A DNA stretch of 23,532 bases from JAYWIG01 sp043789035 (GTDB lineage: Bacteria > Pseudomonadota > Gammaproteobacteria > Burkholderiales > Burkholderiaceae_E): assembly GCA_043789035.1 (NCBI GenBank), contig JAYWIG010000355.1, positions 1 to 23,532 of the forward strand, in the 5' to 3' direction. Position 1 is the first letter of the stretch. Every line of letters starts with the position of its first letter. Shown piece after piece: positions 1 to 7,883 of the stretch. Below the pieces are notes generated by a model. That model was not told the origin of the DNA. It searched no databases and worked only from the letters and a program-made list of their open reading frames with translations. Made by a program: the position numbers and the translations under genes.

Positions 1-461
1 GTAATATCGATAACATCGGCTTCGGTTGCTTTAACTATTTCTTGCGCAGCAGCGATTCTGAGAGCCCTTTTATTGCCACGCTCGAAGGTCTGTTCGATAC
101 GTATTGTTTGATCGAGTTCCGTATATCGATAGCTTTTGGCGATACTGTTGAAAGCGCCAACAGAAACATTTGGATTGGGGCCAACGTCGGCCCTTCTAAC
201 GTCTGCTTGCGCGGCATCAATTAGGCGCTTACTGCTTTGTATGAGTCGATTGGCTTTTTCGAGCTGCGTTAACGTTTGCTCAATACTCAGCATTTTTGCC
301 TCTGCAGCATGCGCAAAACTTCCAAGGCAACCGAATAGCGCTAAGAGGCCGCCCAATGCAAGCAGAGTGAACTGTCGGAAAGCGAAAGCAGGTTTGAATA
401 AAATATCGATCAACTTAGGTCCTGCGAAATTCGTTGGAGTATCAATGTTTGAACCTGTCAT
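1..461 (-). CDS. TolC-family outer-membrane efflux protein (CzcC-like), 5' part only
   Basis: The minus strand has an open frame of 153 codons from an ATG at 461 to the window edge, so only the N-terminus is present. Residues about 22-53 form a hydrophobic, signal-like stretch ending in FAHAAEA, which fits export. The mature part (LSIEQTLTQLEKANRLI, then QTIRIEQTFERGNKRALRI) resembles the start of the helical tunnel domain of CzcC/CusC-type channels, where a similar ERGGKR motif is common. Such proteins are the outer-membrane part of tripartite metal or drug exporters; the partner pump genes would lie outside the window. The ATG at 461 lacks a good ribosome site; a TTG at 410 (codon 18) has AGGA just upstream and is a possible alternative start. 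The gene follows moeA by 81 nt on the same strand. Family call fairly sure; substrate unknown. Confidence 0.7.
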   Translation of the reverse strand, partial: MTGSNIDTPTNFAGPKLIDILFKPAFAFRQFTLLALGGLLALFGCLGSFAHAAEAKMLSIEQTLTQLEKANRLIQSSKRLIDAAQADVRRADVGPNPNVSVGAFNSIAKSYRYTELDQTIRIEQTFERGNKRALRIAAAQEIVKATEADVIDI

Positions 462-494
462 AAAAGCTAATTGTTATTGTCTGCCCATAGAGTA

Positions 495-507
495 ACTTGT
501 AACAAGT
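495..507. repeat. Short inverted repeat upstream of the efflux gene
   Basis: ACTTG-TAA-CAAGT is a perfect 5-bp inverted repeat with a 3-nt centre, lying between the moeA stop codon and the start of the efflux gene. It has no T-run on either side, so it is not a convincing terminator. It could be a small operator, but nothing ties it to a known regulator. Confidence 0.25.
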
Positions 508-542
508 GAAAACGACGAGCGCGATTATGCTTCATAACGACT

Positions 543-1811
543 TTATAGAAGACCATCGAACAAGACGATGTTGACTACATCACCGATGGCGACGTTTTCT
601 TGTTGATGATGCAACACTACTAAGCAATTTGCCTCGCTCATTGATCTTAAAACGCCCGAACCCTGCTGGCCGGTTGACGACACTTTAGGTTGGCCATCGG
701 AAACTACGTAGGCACGTTGGTATTCGGTTCGTCCTGCCTTCTTTTTGAAAGCAGATTGGCTGATAGCCTGCATGAACAGAGGTGTTGTATATTTTTCGCC
801 CTCGAGCTGACGAATGGCTGGCTGAACAAAGAAGTAGAACGTCATCATTACTGCTACAGGATTACCAGGCAAGCCGAAATACAGCTTATCCCTTCCGTTT
901 TCTCCTCCGATAACGCCGACTGCAATGGGGCGCCCAGGTCGCATCGCTACCGTACAAAAATCAATTCGCCCGAGTTTTTGCATGACATCTCGAGTAAAGT
1001 CTGCTTCACCTACAGAGACCCCTCCGGATGAAATAATCACGTCGGCCATTTGTGAAGCTCTGTTAAGAGTGGCCTCTAGTGCAAGCGGATCGTCGGAGAC
1101 TATACCTAAATCTATTACTTCCACGTGTAGCTTTTCAAGCATTCCACGCAAGGTGTATCGGTTACTGTCGAATACTTGTCCTGCCTTTGGTGTACTCCCG
1201 AAGTCTACGAGTTCATTGCCGGTAGAAAGAATTGCTACTCTCAATTGCGTGTTAACTTTGCAATGGCTAATTCCGAGTGAAGCAATTAAGCCCATTTCGG
1301 CTGGGCCGCAGCGCTTGCCCTGTGGAAGTGCAACTTTACCTTGGCTTAAATCCTCACCTGCAAATCGTCGATTTTGGCCAAGCTTTTGCCCGCTTGGTAT
1401 TGACACAAAGGTACCGTCAGATTGCGCATTTTCAAATGGAATTACCGTATCCGCACCGATGGGCATCACGGCACCGGTCATAATTTTTATGGCGCATTTT
1501 GCAGGTAATTGAGATACGCTACCGGCACCAGCAAAAATACTGCCAACGACCTTCATCAAGGTATCTTGGAGTTCGTCTAAATCACAAAAACGAACTGCAT
1601 ATCCGTCCATCGCAGAATTGTCATGCGCAGGCACGTTGATAGGCGAAATAATATCTTCGCTGAGTACTTTCCCAAGAAGGTTTTCTACGCCTATAAGTTC
1701 TGCGATTGCGTCGCGTCTCCGCGTCGATTCGCGAAGCACGGCAACAAGCTCAGCAATTTCTTTTTGGGTTTGCTCAACCGATAGCGGCGTTGAAAGAGAA
1801 GAGGGCGTCAT
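543..1811 (-). CDS. moeA: Molybdopterin molybdenumtransferase MoeA
   Basis: This 422-aa protein has the length and motifs of MoeA, which inserts molybdate into adenylylated molybdopterin to give molybdenum cofactor in the cytoplasm. Seen directly: the N-terminal VPAHDNSAMDGYAVR signature, the central LSTGNELV and SSGGVSVGEADF segments of the MoaB/MogA-like catalytic domain, and GLPGNPVAVMM near residue 320, followed by the C-terminal beta-barrel domain. It is the last gene of the moaA-fdhD-mobA-moeA operon: its ATG overlaps the mobA stop as ATGA (1808-1811), a translational-coupling arrangement. Nothing is missing or odd. The partner MogA/MoaB and the MoaC/D/E/MoeB steps are not encoded in the window. 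Confidence 0.96.
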   Translation of the reverse strand: MTPSSLSTPLSVEQTQKEIAELVAVLRESTRRRDAIAELIGVENLLGKVLSEDIISPINVPAHDNSAMDGYAVRFCDLDELQDTLMKVVGSIFAGAGSVSQLPAKCAIKIMTGAVMPIGADTVIPFENAQSDGTFVSIPSGQKLGQNRRFAGEDLSQGKVALPQGKRCGPAEMGLIASLGISHCKVNTQLRVAILSTGNELVDFGSTPKAGQVFDSNRYTLRGMLEKLHVEVIDLGIVSDDPLALEATLNRASQMADVIISSGGVSVGEADFTRDVMQKLGRIDFCTVAMRPGRPIAVGVIGGENGRDKLYFGLPGNPVAVMMTFYFFVQPAIRQLEGEKYTTPLFMQAISQSAFKKKAGRTEYQRAYVVSDGQPKVSSTGQQGSGVLRSMSEANCLVVLHHQQENVAIGDVVNIVLFDGLL

Positions 1812-2437
1812 AGGAGAGGGTTTTGTTCTAGTGCTTTTAGTTCGTGCTCAGTGTTAATGTTGGCAAAGGCGTTTTCATCGTCAAACAAGTGTTCAACGTA
1901 AGCATGCTGCCGATACCATCGATCAATTTTGCGATCTCCTGCCTCTAGGTAGGACTCTAGGCTAGAAAGTAAGCTTATATTCACCAAAAGAAACACGGGA
2001 TGGGTTTGAACCGAAGTCGCCGCGACCGCAACCAGCGATCCACTTTGCCGAGCGGCGTTGAGTAAAGTTTCTACTAGCACTTTGGGGAAAAATGGCGAAT
2101 CACATGGCACCATTTGAAGCCAAGGTGTTTTGCAGATTTTCAAAGCGGCATGCAAACCAGCCAGAGGGCCGGCGTAACCTTTAACGGAATCTTCAACAAA
2201 CTCGGTGCGGATCGGGTTTGCGAATTGCATCGCATTCAGCACTTCTTGCGAAATACTGGCGTCATTGGTGTTGATTATGAAGTCGCTAACTTGTGGCACT
2301 AGCCTATCGATGACCGAGGCAATCATTGGGCGACCTCGGAAAGGCTTCATGGCCTTATTTACCCCGTTGCCATCACTACTCATGCGCTTGCCTAAACCAC
2401 CTGATAGAACTAGGCCAGTGACCTCGGTTTTATGCAA
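1808..2437 (-). CDS. mobA: Molybdenum cofactor guanylyltransferase MobA
   Basis: MobA attaches GMP from GTP to Mo-molybdopterin, giving the bis-MGD cofactor that DMSO-reductase-family enzymes such as the formate dehydrogenase encoded next door require. The 209-aa protein begins with the nucleotidyltransferase signature VTGLVLSGGLGKRM and later has LAGLHAAL and MVPCDSPFF (the metal-binding Asp region near residue 109). The segment after RM is unusual: the common MGGxDK is replaced by SSDGNGVNKAM, an insertion of a few residues before the expected catalytic Lys. The gene overlaps fdhD by 8 nt upstream and moeA by 4 nt downstream. Assignment is supported by fold motifs, length and operon; a related NTP-transferase such as MocA is less likely given the context. 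Confidence 0.9.
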   Translation of the reverse strand: MHKTEVTGLVLSGGLGKRMSSDGNGVNKAMKPFRGRPMIASVIDRLVPQVSDFIINTNDASISQEVLNAMQFANPIRTEFVEDSVKGYAGPLAGLHAALKICKTPWLQMVPCDSPFFPKVLVETLLNAARQSGSLVAVAATSVQTHPVFLLVNISLLSSLESYLEAGDRKIDRWYRQHAYVEHLFDDENAFANINTEHELKALEQNPLL

Positions 2438-3293
2438 TTTTCGTTCCGATCGTAAACCGTTGGCGGCCGGTAAACATTAAGTAATGCTTGCCTTGGCAGC
2501 GTCCAATCATTGTCAAATTAAGCTGCTCAGCAAGCTTGTAACCCATATGCGTAACACCAGATCGAGAAAGCAAAAATGCAATGCCCATTTGCGCGCATTT
2601 CATCACCATCTCCGAAGTTAATCTGCCAGTGGTGTAAAAAATATGGTTTGCGCCTTGAATGTCGTTTAACCACATCCATCCCGATACTGCATCGATAGCA
2701 TTGTGTCGACCAACGTCTTCATTGAAGTACAAAATATTGCCTTTTGCATCGCATAGTGCGCAGCCGTGGACGGCACCTGCCACTTTATAAATTGACTCGA
2801 AATTTCGCACCTGGTTCATCACTTCGTAAACCGTCGCTTGAGTTAGGCGCTCGCCTTCGTTATCGGGCAAGGCACTCAAGCCCTCCAGAATGTTGCCAAA
2901 CTGTGTGCCTTGTCCACAACCGGTTGTAATGACTTTGTGCGCTAATTTTTGGTTTAGTAACGAGCTGGTATCTTCGCTTTCCCAAATCGTTTGTCCAGTG
3001 GTTTCTCTATGGCCTGACGTAATCGCAACTGACTCGGTTTCCCAATCAACCTGTATGGCCGCGATTTGCTCGAGGCTTGTGAAAAGCGCCTGGTTTCTTA
3101 GGTAGCCCAGCGTAAGCAGTTCAGGCGCTGCACCTAGTGTCATGAGCGTAACTAGTTCGCGTTTATCCAAATAAATCGTCAACGCATGCTCACCCGATAC
3201 TTCAATCGGTAGCTCATCGCCTCGTTCATTGACCGCAGTAACTGCAAATGTTGCCGCTCTGGCTTGATTGCTTAACTTCAACCTCAGGTTCAC
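2430..3293 (-). CDS. fdhD: Formate dehydrogenase accessory sulfurtransferase FdhD
   Basis: FdhD passes sulfur from a cysteine desulfurase to the molybdenum cofactor of formate dehydrogenase, a step needed for activity. The 287-aa sequence shows the family hallmarks: GEHALTIYL and EPL-like TLGAAPELLTLGYL in the N-terminal half, and CDAKGNILYFNEDVGRHNAIDAV, TGRLTSEMVMKCAQMGI and LLSRSGVTHMGYKLAEQLNLTMIGR in the C-terminal half. At the sulfur-carrying loop the E. coli CxxC is reduced to Cys126-Gly-Gln-Gly, so one of the two cysteines is absent. It starts 6 nt after moaA and overlaps mobA by 8 nt, placing enzyme-specific sulfuration inside the general cofactor operon and beside the formate dehydrogenase genes. 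Confidence 0.93.
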   Translation of the reverse strand: MNLRLKLSNQARAATFAVTAVNERGDELPIEVSGEHALTIYLDKRELVTLMTLGAAPELLTLGYLRNQALFTSLEQIAAIQVDWETESVAITSGHRETTGQTIWESEDTSSLLNQKLAHKVITTGCGQGTQFGNILEGLSALPDNEGERLTQATVYEVMNQVRNFESIYKVAGAVHGCALCDAKGNILYFNEDVGRHNAIDAVSGWMWLNDIQGANHIFYTTGRLTSEMVMKCAQMGIAFLLSRSGVTHMGYKLAEQLNLTMIGRCQGKHYLMFTGRQRFTIGTKIA

Positions 3294-3299
3294 GATTTA

Positions 3300-4442
3300 T
3301 TAACCACCAATGTAGGACATTTCTACTTTTTTGCGCGCAGCAATAAATTCAGGCGATTGAGGTTGGCTTCGAATCTCTGAATACCGGTCATCACGCTTAC
3401 TCCAGAGGTGTGCAATCGCGCTTGAAATAGCTTCGTCTGGATTACGCCCGTTTTGTAGCTCGGGTTCTCTCAACATAGTTCGAAAGTCATAGCCTTCGGT
3501 TGCGAATAAGCAGGTGTAGAGCTTGCCGTCGGTCGATAGCCTAGCGCGGCTGCAATCACCACAAAAAGGTTGTGTTACTGACGATATAAAGCCGAGCTCG
3601 CCTTGCCCATCGGTATAACGCCAACGCTCGGCAACTTCGCCAACATAATTTGGGCCTATGACTTCAATGGGCATTTCTTTGGAAATGAGTGACACGAGTG
3701 AACGGCTAGGCACTACTTCATCCATTTGCCAGCCATTGCTGCTACCAACATCCATGAATTCAATGAACCGCAAAATATGGCCACTTGCCTTGAAGTACTT
3801 CGCCATTGGCAATACTTCATGGTCGTTCAAGCCCTTTTTAACTACCATATTGACTTTCACTGGCCCCAGGCCAACTCGGGCCGCCGCTTCAATGCCCTCG
3901 AGCACATCGGCAACTGGGAAATCGACGTCATTCATTGATTGGAAAACACTTTCGCTCAGCCCATCAAGGCTCACGGTAATGCGCTTTAAACCAGCATCTT
4001 TTAATGACTGTGCTTTTTTCGCCAGCAGAGAAGCATTCGTCGTTAGCGTGAGGTCTAAGCCTTTGCCGTTGAGTGTCTGAATTTTGGCGAGTTTTTCAAT
4101 AAGTCGTTCAATGTTTTTGCGAAGCAGAGGTTCTCCGCCGGTTAAGCGAATTTTCTCAACCCCATGAGAAACAAAAATCTTGACGAGTCGCTCGATCTCT
4201 TCAAACGATAAGAGCGAACTTTGAGATAAGTATTGGTAGTCTTTATCGAACACAGATTTCGGCATGCAATAGGTGCAACGAAAGTTACATCTGTCCGTTA
4301 CGGAAATTCTCAAATCATGCAATCGTCGCCCTCGAGTATCGGCCAGCAACCCTACAGCTGCAATCTCGTTGCATGGGACCTCTGGTTTGAGTCCAGGATC
4401 GATTGGTTTGATGGGTATGACTGAAAAATTTCTATCGCTCAC
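3300..4442 (-). CDS. moaA: GTP 3',8-cyclase MoaA (radical SAM)
   Basis: MoaA is the radical-SAM enzyme that starts molybdopterin synthesis by rearranging GTP to 3',8-cyclo-GTP. Of 380 residues, the N-terminal iron-sulfur site is Cys52-x3-Cys56-x2-Cys59 in TDRCNFRCTYCM; the SAM site LTGGEPLLR follows near residue 100. The C-terminal cluster is seen as FCGDCSRARLSTDGKLYTC, and the protein ends in the functionally important Gly-Gly (SYIGG). About 40 residues precede the radical-SAM barrel. The start is a GTG at 4442, the only usual start codon between the upstream in-frame stop and the conserved region; its ribosome site is poor. First gene of the minus-strand cofactor operon, divergent from the formate dehydrogenase operon. 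Confidence 0.96.
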   Translation of the reverse strand: MSDRNFSVIPIKPIDPGLKPEVPCNEIAAVGLLADTRGRRLHDLRISVTDRCNFRCTYCMPKSVFDKDYQYLSQSSLLSFEEIERLVKIFVSHGVEKIRLTGGEPLLRKNIERLIEKLAKIQTLNGKGLDLTLTTNASLLAKKAQSLKDAGLKRITVSLDGLSESVFQSMNDVDFPVADVLEGIEAAARVGLGPVKVNMVVKKGLNDHEVLPMAKYFKASGHILRFIEFMDVGSSNGWQMDEVVPSRSLVSLISKEMPIEVIGPNYVGEVAERWRYTDGQGELGFISSVTQPFCGDCSRARLSTDGKLYTCLFATEGYDFRTMLREPELQNGRNPDEAISSAIAHLWSKRDDRYSEIRSQPQSPEFIAARKKVEMSYIGG

Positions 4443-4524
4443 GGAAATGCTTAATTTGGCTTTTATTGCTCAGGTATTGGTACTATGCGCTCGGCAACCT
4501 TCAATAGTAGCAATAATATTCCTT

Positions 4525-5076
4525 ATGACAGTAGATACACAGCCTTTGGATCGTGACGATGCCTTAGAAAAAGTAGGCCCCGTAGAGACCTTTATTGAGT
4601 TCACCAGTACCCCGAATCAAGGCAACGGCTGGCGAGTCACTAATGTTTCTCCCTTTCCTGCGTCGCAGCAACGCGAGCTTGACGATTCCGGTCATGAGCG
4701 CGTTTATGACGAGCTTCCGTTATGGTTGCATCGCGATGAAGGTGAGGGCTATTATTTAAACCTAGAAAGTCCGGAGCCCAGTATTTTTGTAAAGTGGCGC
4801 CCAAAAGAGACCGCTGCGGCGGTGGTAGGTAAACCAGAGGCCATTGCGATATCACTGAGTTATAACGAGGCTGGCCGGTGGTTAGACGCTGGCGAAGCCG
4901 TTGACAGAGTTTTAATGCCCGAGGAGATGTTACCGTGGCTCGCGGAGTTTACCCAGTTGCACTTTGAGCCGGAAGGCAAAAAGAAAAAACGTGGGCCTAA
5001 GCCTTCCTTTATGACAAGATCCGAGTTTTCCGATATGACTACCCGTGAAATCAATATTCATAAAAAGGGGAATTAG
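4525..5076 (+). CDS. DUF3305 protein, first gene of the formate dehydrogenase operon
   Basis: A 183-aa cytoplasmic protein of the DUF3305 family, found next to DUF3306 in formate dehydrogenase clusters of Burkholderiales and other proteobacteria; its biochemical role is not established. Seen: an N-terminal beta-rich part containing GNGWRV, a middle part LPLWLHRDEGEGYYLNLESP and IFVKWR, then SLSYNEAGRWLDAGEAVDRVLMP and a basic tail (KKKKRGPKPSF). The open frame extends upstream to 4273, but that would run into moaA on the other strand, so the ATG at 4525 is preferred; its ribosome site is weak. The next gene follows with no gap. No signal peptide, membrane segment or cysteine cluster is visible. 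Confidence 0.8.
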   Translation: MTVDTQPLDRDDALEKVGPVETFIEFTSTPNQGNGWRVTNVSPFPASQQRELDDSGHERVYDELPLWLHRDEGEGYYLNLESPEPSIFVKWRPKETAAAVVGKPEAIAISLSYNEAGRWLDAGEAVDRVLMPEEMLPWLAEFTQLHFEPEGKKKKRGPKPSFMTRSEFSDMTTREINIHKKGN

Positions 5077-5661
5077 ATGTTATCTCGATGGTCACGGCTC
5101 AAATCGGCTGCTAATAAAGCTGAAGCTCTAGCTAGCCCTGCTACGGTTTCACTGGTACCAGTTACTGAGGGCGATTGCATTGAGGCTGCTCCCGCCGAAG
5201 CCAATGAGTCTCAAGACTCAATTAAGGTCGAGCTACCTAAAATCGCCGATCTTACGCCGGAATCCGACTTCACGCCCTTCATGCAATCTGGCGTTGATTC
5301 GGTCGATCGAAATGCAGCCTTGAAGAAACTTTTTGCCGACCCTCATTACAACCAAATGGACGGTTTAGATATTTACATCGATGATTACGGTAAGCCTGAC
5401 CCCATTCCGGAGGAAATGCTAAAACGTTTGATGGCATCAAAATTCCTTGGTCTTTTTGAAGAGGAAGAACCACAAGCAGTTGCCGAACGAGGTGAGCTTG
5501 AAAATCCTGACGGCGTTGAAAACCAAACCCTAGATTCACTTGAAAACCCTAGGGAAAACCCTAGTTCGTCACTTTCAGACGTTATTCAGGCCACGGATGC
5601 ACCAAAAGAGCGAGATTTTTTAGACAAAAAAGAGTCTAATTCAGGTTATCGAAGTTGTTGA
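5077..5661 (+). CDS. DUF3306 protein
   Basis: A 194-aa cytoplasmic protein of the DUF3306 family. The start LSRWSRLKS, the acidic low-complexity stretch, and the core LTPESDFTPFMQSGVD, ALKKLFADPHYNQMDGLDIY and IDDYGKPDPIPEEML are typical of the family, which is a constant partner of DUF3305 and formate dehydrogenase genes but has no known reaction. The ATG directly abuts the DUF3305 stop and has AAGGGG upstream. The C-terminal 60 residues are low-complexity, with repeated Glu-Asn-Pro encoded by DNA copies of AAACCCTAG (5525-5564). A role as an assembly or interaction factor for the dehydrogenase is inference from the neighbourhood only. Confidence 0.82.
   Translation: MLSRWSRLKSAANKAEALASPATVSLVPVTEGDCIEAAPAEANESQDSIKVELPKIADLTPESDFTPFMQSGVDSVDRNAALKKLFADPHYNQMDGLDIYIDDYGKPDPIPEEMLKRLMASKFLGLFEEEEPQAVAERGELENPDGVENQTLDSLENPRENPSSSLSDVIQATDAPKERDFLDKKESNSGYRSC
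5525..5564 (+). repeat. Three copies of AAACCCTAG inside the DUF3306 gene
   Basis: AAACCCTAG occurs at 5525-5533, 5544-5552 and 5556-5564 within the variable 3' part of the DUF3306 gene, where the protein repeats Glu-Asn-Pro. The spacing is irregular (19 and 12 nt), so this is probably local duplication in a disordered tail rather than a regulatory array. Confidence 0.5.
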
Positions 5662-5684
5662 ATTAAAAGAAGAAATCAGTCGAT

Positions 5685-7883
5685 TTGGAGACAAAAGTAT
5701 TAGCCTGTACCTGTAACGGTACAGTCGCAGTGGTCGAGCCTAGCGCAGTACGCGTGGCGGGCAAGGCATTCTTGTCTTTACAGCAGGACGCCCTGTGTCG
5801 CCGCGGCCTTTCTAAGTTTCTTGATGAAACAAGGACTGCTGATGCGATAGGGCAACCAATCGTTGTAACCTGCACTCAAGAGGCGTTACTTTTCTCGAAA
5901 GCAGCTCCGCAAACTTCAGAAATTAAGTTTGTCAATATTCGCGAGCATGCAGGTTGGGGCGCTGAAGGGCGCTCAGCGTCTGCAAAAATCTCTGCATTGG
6001 TTGCCAATGCTGTCTCAGCAGTAGCACCGCAGCTTCCGTCTGTCAGTTATTCAAGCAGCGGTAAAACTCTTGTCGTAGCGGATATTGATTTATATTCCGC
6101 ACAGCATTGGGCGGCTGAACTAGCGGCAAGTGGTAATTTGGAAGTCAGTTTTCTTTGGCTTGGTAAGCCAGATAAACCCAGCAGTCGCGCCATAACCAGA
6201 GGCAACTCGATTGCCCGGCGTTATGCCAAATTGTCTGGCGTCAACTTTAAGCTATCTGGCTGGCTAGGTCGCTTTCACGCAAGTTGGTCGCAAGATAACC
6301 CGATTGACTGGGAAGCCTGTGTCGGTTGCGGAGCCTGCGTTTCTGCGTGCCCTGAAGCCGCCATTACAGAGACCTTCCAAGTCGATGTAGATAAGTGCAA
6401 ATCACATCGTAGTTGTGTTGCAGCTTGTGATACCGCCGGTGCGATTGATTTTTCCCGAATTGTCAATTCATCCACCATTCGCGAAAGTAGTTTTGATACT
6501 GTGTTTGATCTTAGAGCAAAGAGCGCTTTTTTGCGTGATGCGCCTCAAGGCTACTTTTGGGCAGGGATCTCTGCGCAACAACAAATGCATGCGGCGCTCG
6601 AACTAACCCAAAGTATTGGTGAGTTCGAAAAACCGAAATACTTCGAATACAAGTCGAAGAGTTGCGCGCATAGTCGCAATAACAAAACGAATTGCACGAA
6701 GTGCATTGATGTGTGTTCCACCGGTGCTATTTCGTCGATAGGTTTGGAAGTTAAAGTAGAGCCGCATTTGTGCATGGGCTGCGGCAGTTGCTCCACAGTT
6801 TGTCCGACTGGAGCGATGCGTTATGTTGCGCCTGATTCTGCAGAAATGGGCCGCCGCTTAAGAGTTTTACTTTCGACTTATCGTAATGCTGGCGGTAAAG
6901 ATGCCGTGATCGCTTTTTACGACAGGCGTCACGGCAATCCGGTATTCGAAACTCAGAGTTTTTCTGCCCCAAGAGGCTTTAAAGGAATTCCTGCAAGAGT
7001 GATTCCGCTAGAGGTCGAACATGTTGGTTCCGTCGGCCAAGAGTTACTGCTTGCAGCCAAAGCCTACGGGGCCTCTCAAGCCTTTATTGTTCGCGGCTTT
7101 GGCATGGATGATAATTACATCGAAGCACTTACCTTGCAGGCGACGATTGCCAATGAAATTGTCACTGGCCTTGGGTTTACAGGCAAACATTTTGGCTTGC
7201 TCGATGGTACCGATAGACAAGATTTTTCTGACGATGTATGGGGCTTAAAGCCAGCACAAGTTGTGCAGGTGAGTGGTTCATTTGAGTTGTCGAAAGATAA
7301 GCGCGAAGCCTTAACATTTTCGCTCGAATATCTAGCAGAGCAGGCCGTAAAACAAGCGACGATTGCTGCGCTTCCGATCATCGCCTTATCTCAAGGTGCG
7401 TCCTTCGGCGCGATTGAAGTGAATGCTCAAGGCTGTACTTTATGTATGGCGTGCACCAGCGTTTGCCCGAAAGCGGCGTTGCTCGACGGGCAAGATAAAC
7501 CTCAGCTTCGATTCATTGAAGCCAATTGCGTACAGTGCGGTTTGTGTGAGCAAACCTGCCCTGAGAGCGCCATTACCTTGGTGCCAAGATTGAATTTAAC
7601 TGCGGCAGCGAAACAACCGGCAGTTGTGAGCGAAACTGAGCCGATGAATTGCACCAGTTGCGGTAAACCATTTGGTACTCGCCAAATGGTAGAGGCCATG
7701 CTGGGCAAGCTTGCTGGTCATTCAATGTTTAGCGGTGACGGTTTGAAGCGCTTAAAAATGTGTGCCGATTGTCGCGTGGTTGATTTGATTCAGAACCCAG
7801 TCGATGCGTCGATTCATGATTACATGCCTCATAGCTCGGGCGCTGTTACTGCGTTGACGCGCAATAAAGGGCCAAATCAGTGA
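5685..7883 (+). CDS. Polyferredoxin-like 4Fe-4S protein of the formate dehydrogenase operon
   Basis: A 732-aa cytoplasmic protein with several iron-sulfur modules; no signal peptide or membrane segment. Module 1: Cys212/215/218/222 followed by Cys238, His241, Cys244, Cys248, where His replaces one expected Cys. Module 2: Cys327, 337, 340, 344 (irregular spacing) with Cys363/366/369/373. Module 3: a regular two-cluster ferredoxin, Cys584/587/590/594 and Cys615/618/621/625. The C-terminus has CxxC pairs at 656/659 and 693/696, like a zinc ribbon. Genes of this kind accompany DUF3305/3306 and formate dehydrogenase in Burkholderiales, but the function is unproven; electron transfer during assembly or turnover is inference. 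The start is a TTG at 5685: an in-frame stop lies at 5664 and the N-terminus KVLACTCNGT looks natural. The stop codon lies in a 14-bp tandem repeat. Confidence 0.85.
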   Translation: METKVLACTCNGTVAVVEPSAVRVAGKAFLSLQQDALCRRGLSKFLDETRTADAIGQPIVVTCTQEALLFSKAAPQTSEIKFVNIREHAGWGAEGRSASAKISALVANAVSAVAPQLPSVSYSSSGKTLVVADIDLYSAQHWAAELAASGNLEVSFLWLGKPDKPSSRAITRGNSIARRYAKLSGVNFKLSGWLGRFHASWSQDNPIDWEACVGCGACVSACPEAAITETFQVDVDKCKSHRSCVAACDTAGAIDFSRIVNSSTIRESSFDTVFDLRAKSAFLRDAPQGYFWAGISAQQQMHAALELTQSIGEFEKPKYFEYKSKSCAHSRNNKTNCTKCIDVCSTGAISSIGLEVKVEPHLCMGCGSCSTVCPTGAMRYVAPDSAEMGRRLRVLLSTYRNAGGKDAVIAFYDRRHGNPVFETQSFSAPRGFKGIPARVIPLEVEHVGSVGQELLLAAKAYGASQAFIVRGFGMDDNYIEALTLQATIANEIVTGLGFTGKHFGLLDGTDRQDFSDDVWGLKPAQVVQVSGSFELSKDKREALTFSLEYLAEQAVKQATIAALPIIALSQGASFGAIEVNAQGCTLCMACTSVCPKAALLDGQDKPQLRFIEANCVQCGLCEQTCPESAITLVPRLNLTAAAKQPAVVSETEPMNCTSCGKPFGTRQMVEAMLGKLAGHSMFSGDGLKRLKMCADCRVVDLIQNPVDASIHDYMPHSSGAVTALTRNKGPNQ
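7867..7871 (+). promoter_or_regulatory. Ribosome binding site ahead of the repeat ladder
   Basis: AAGGG lies inside the last codons of the polyferredoxin gene, 8 nt before the GTG at 7880. No purine-rich ribosome site lies closer to the chaperone ATG at 7922, so this site probably serves the first mini-ORF and, in the ancestor, the chaperone gene itself. Confidence 0.5.

Noticed and set aside
136..495. 119-codon plus-strand open frame at the window start
   Set aside because: The minus strand here encodes a clear TolC-type N-terminus with a signal peptide; the plus frame has no recognisable features.
925..1512. 195-codon plus-strand open frame opposite moeA
   Set aside because: It is the mirror of a well-conserved MoeA protein, shows no family motifs and has no ribosome site.
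4443..4524. Sigma-54 promoter (TTGGC...TTGC) in the moaA/DUF3305 divergent region
   Set aside because: The two elements are 5 nt apart instead of 7, so the spacing is wrong. No clear FNR or ModE site or good -35/-10 pair was found there either.
5617..5640. Possible programmed frameshift at A-run and hairpin near the end of DUF3306 into the polyferredoxin frame
   Set aside because: The codon phase is C-AAA-AAA, not a proper slippery heptamer, and a TAA at 5664 closes the polyferredoxin frame upstream of its start.
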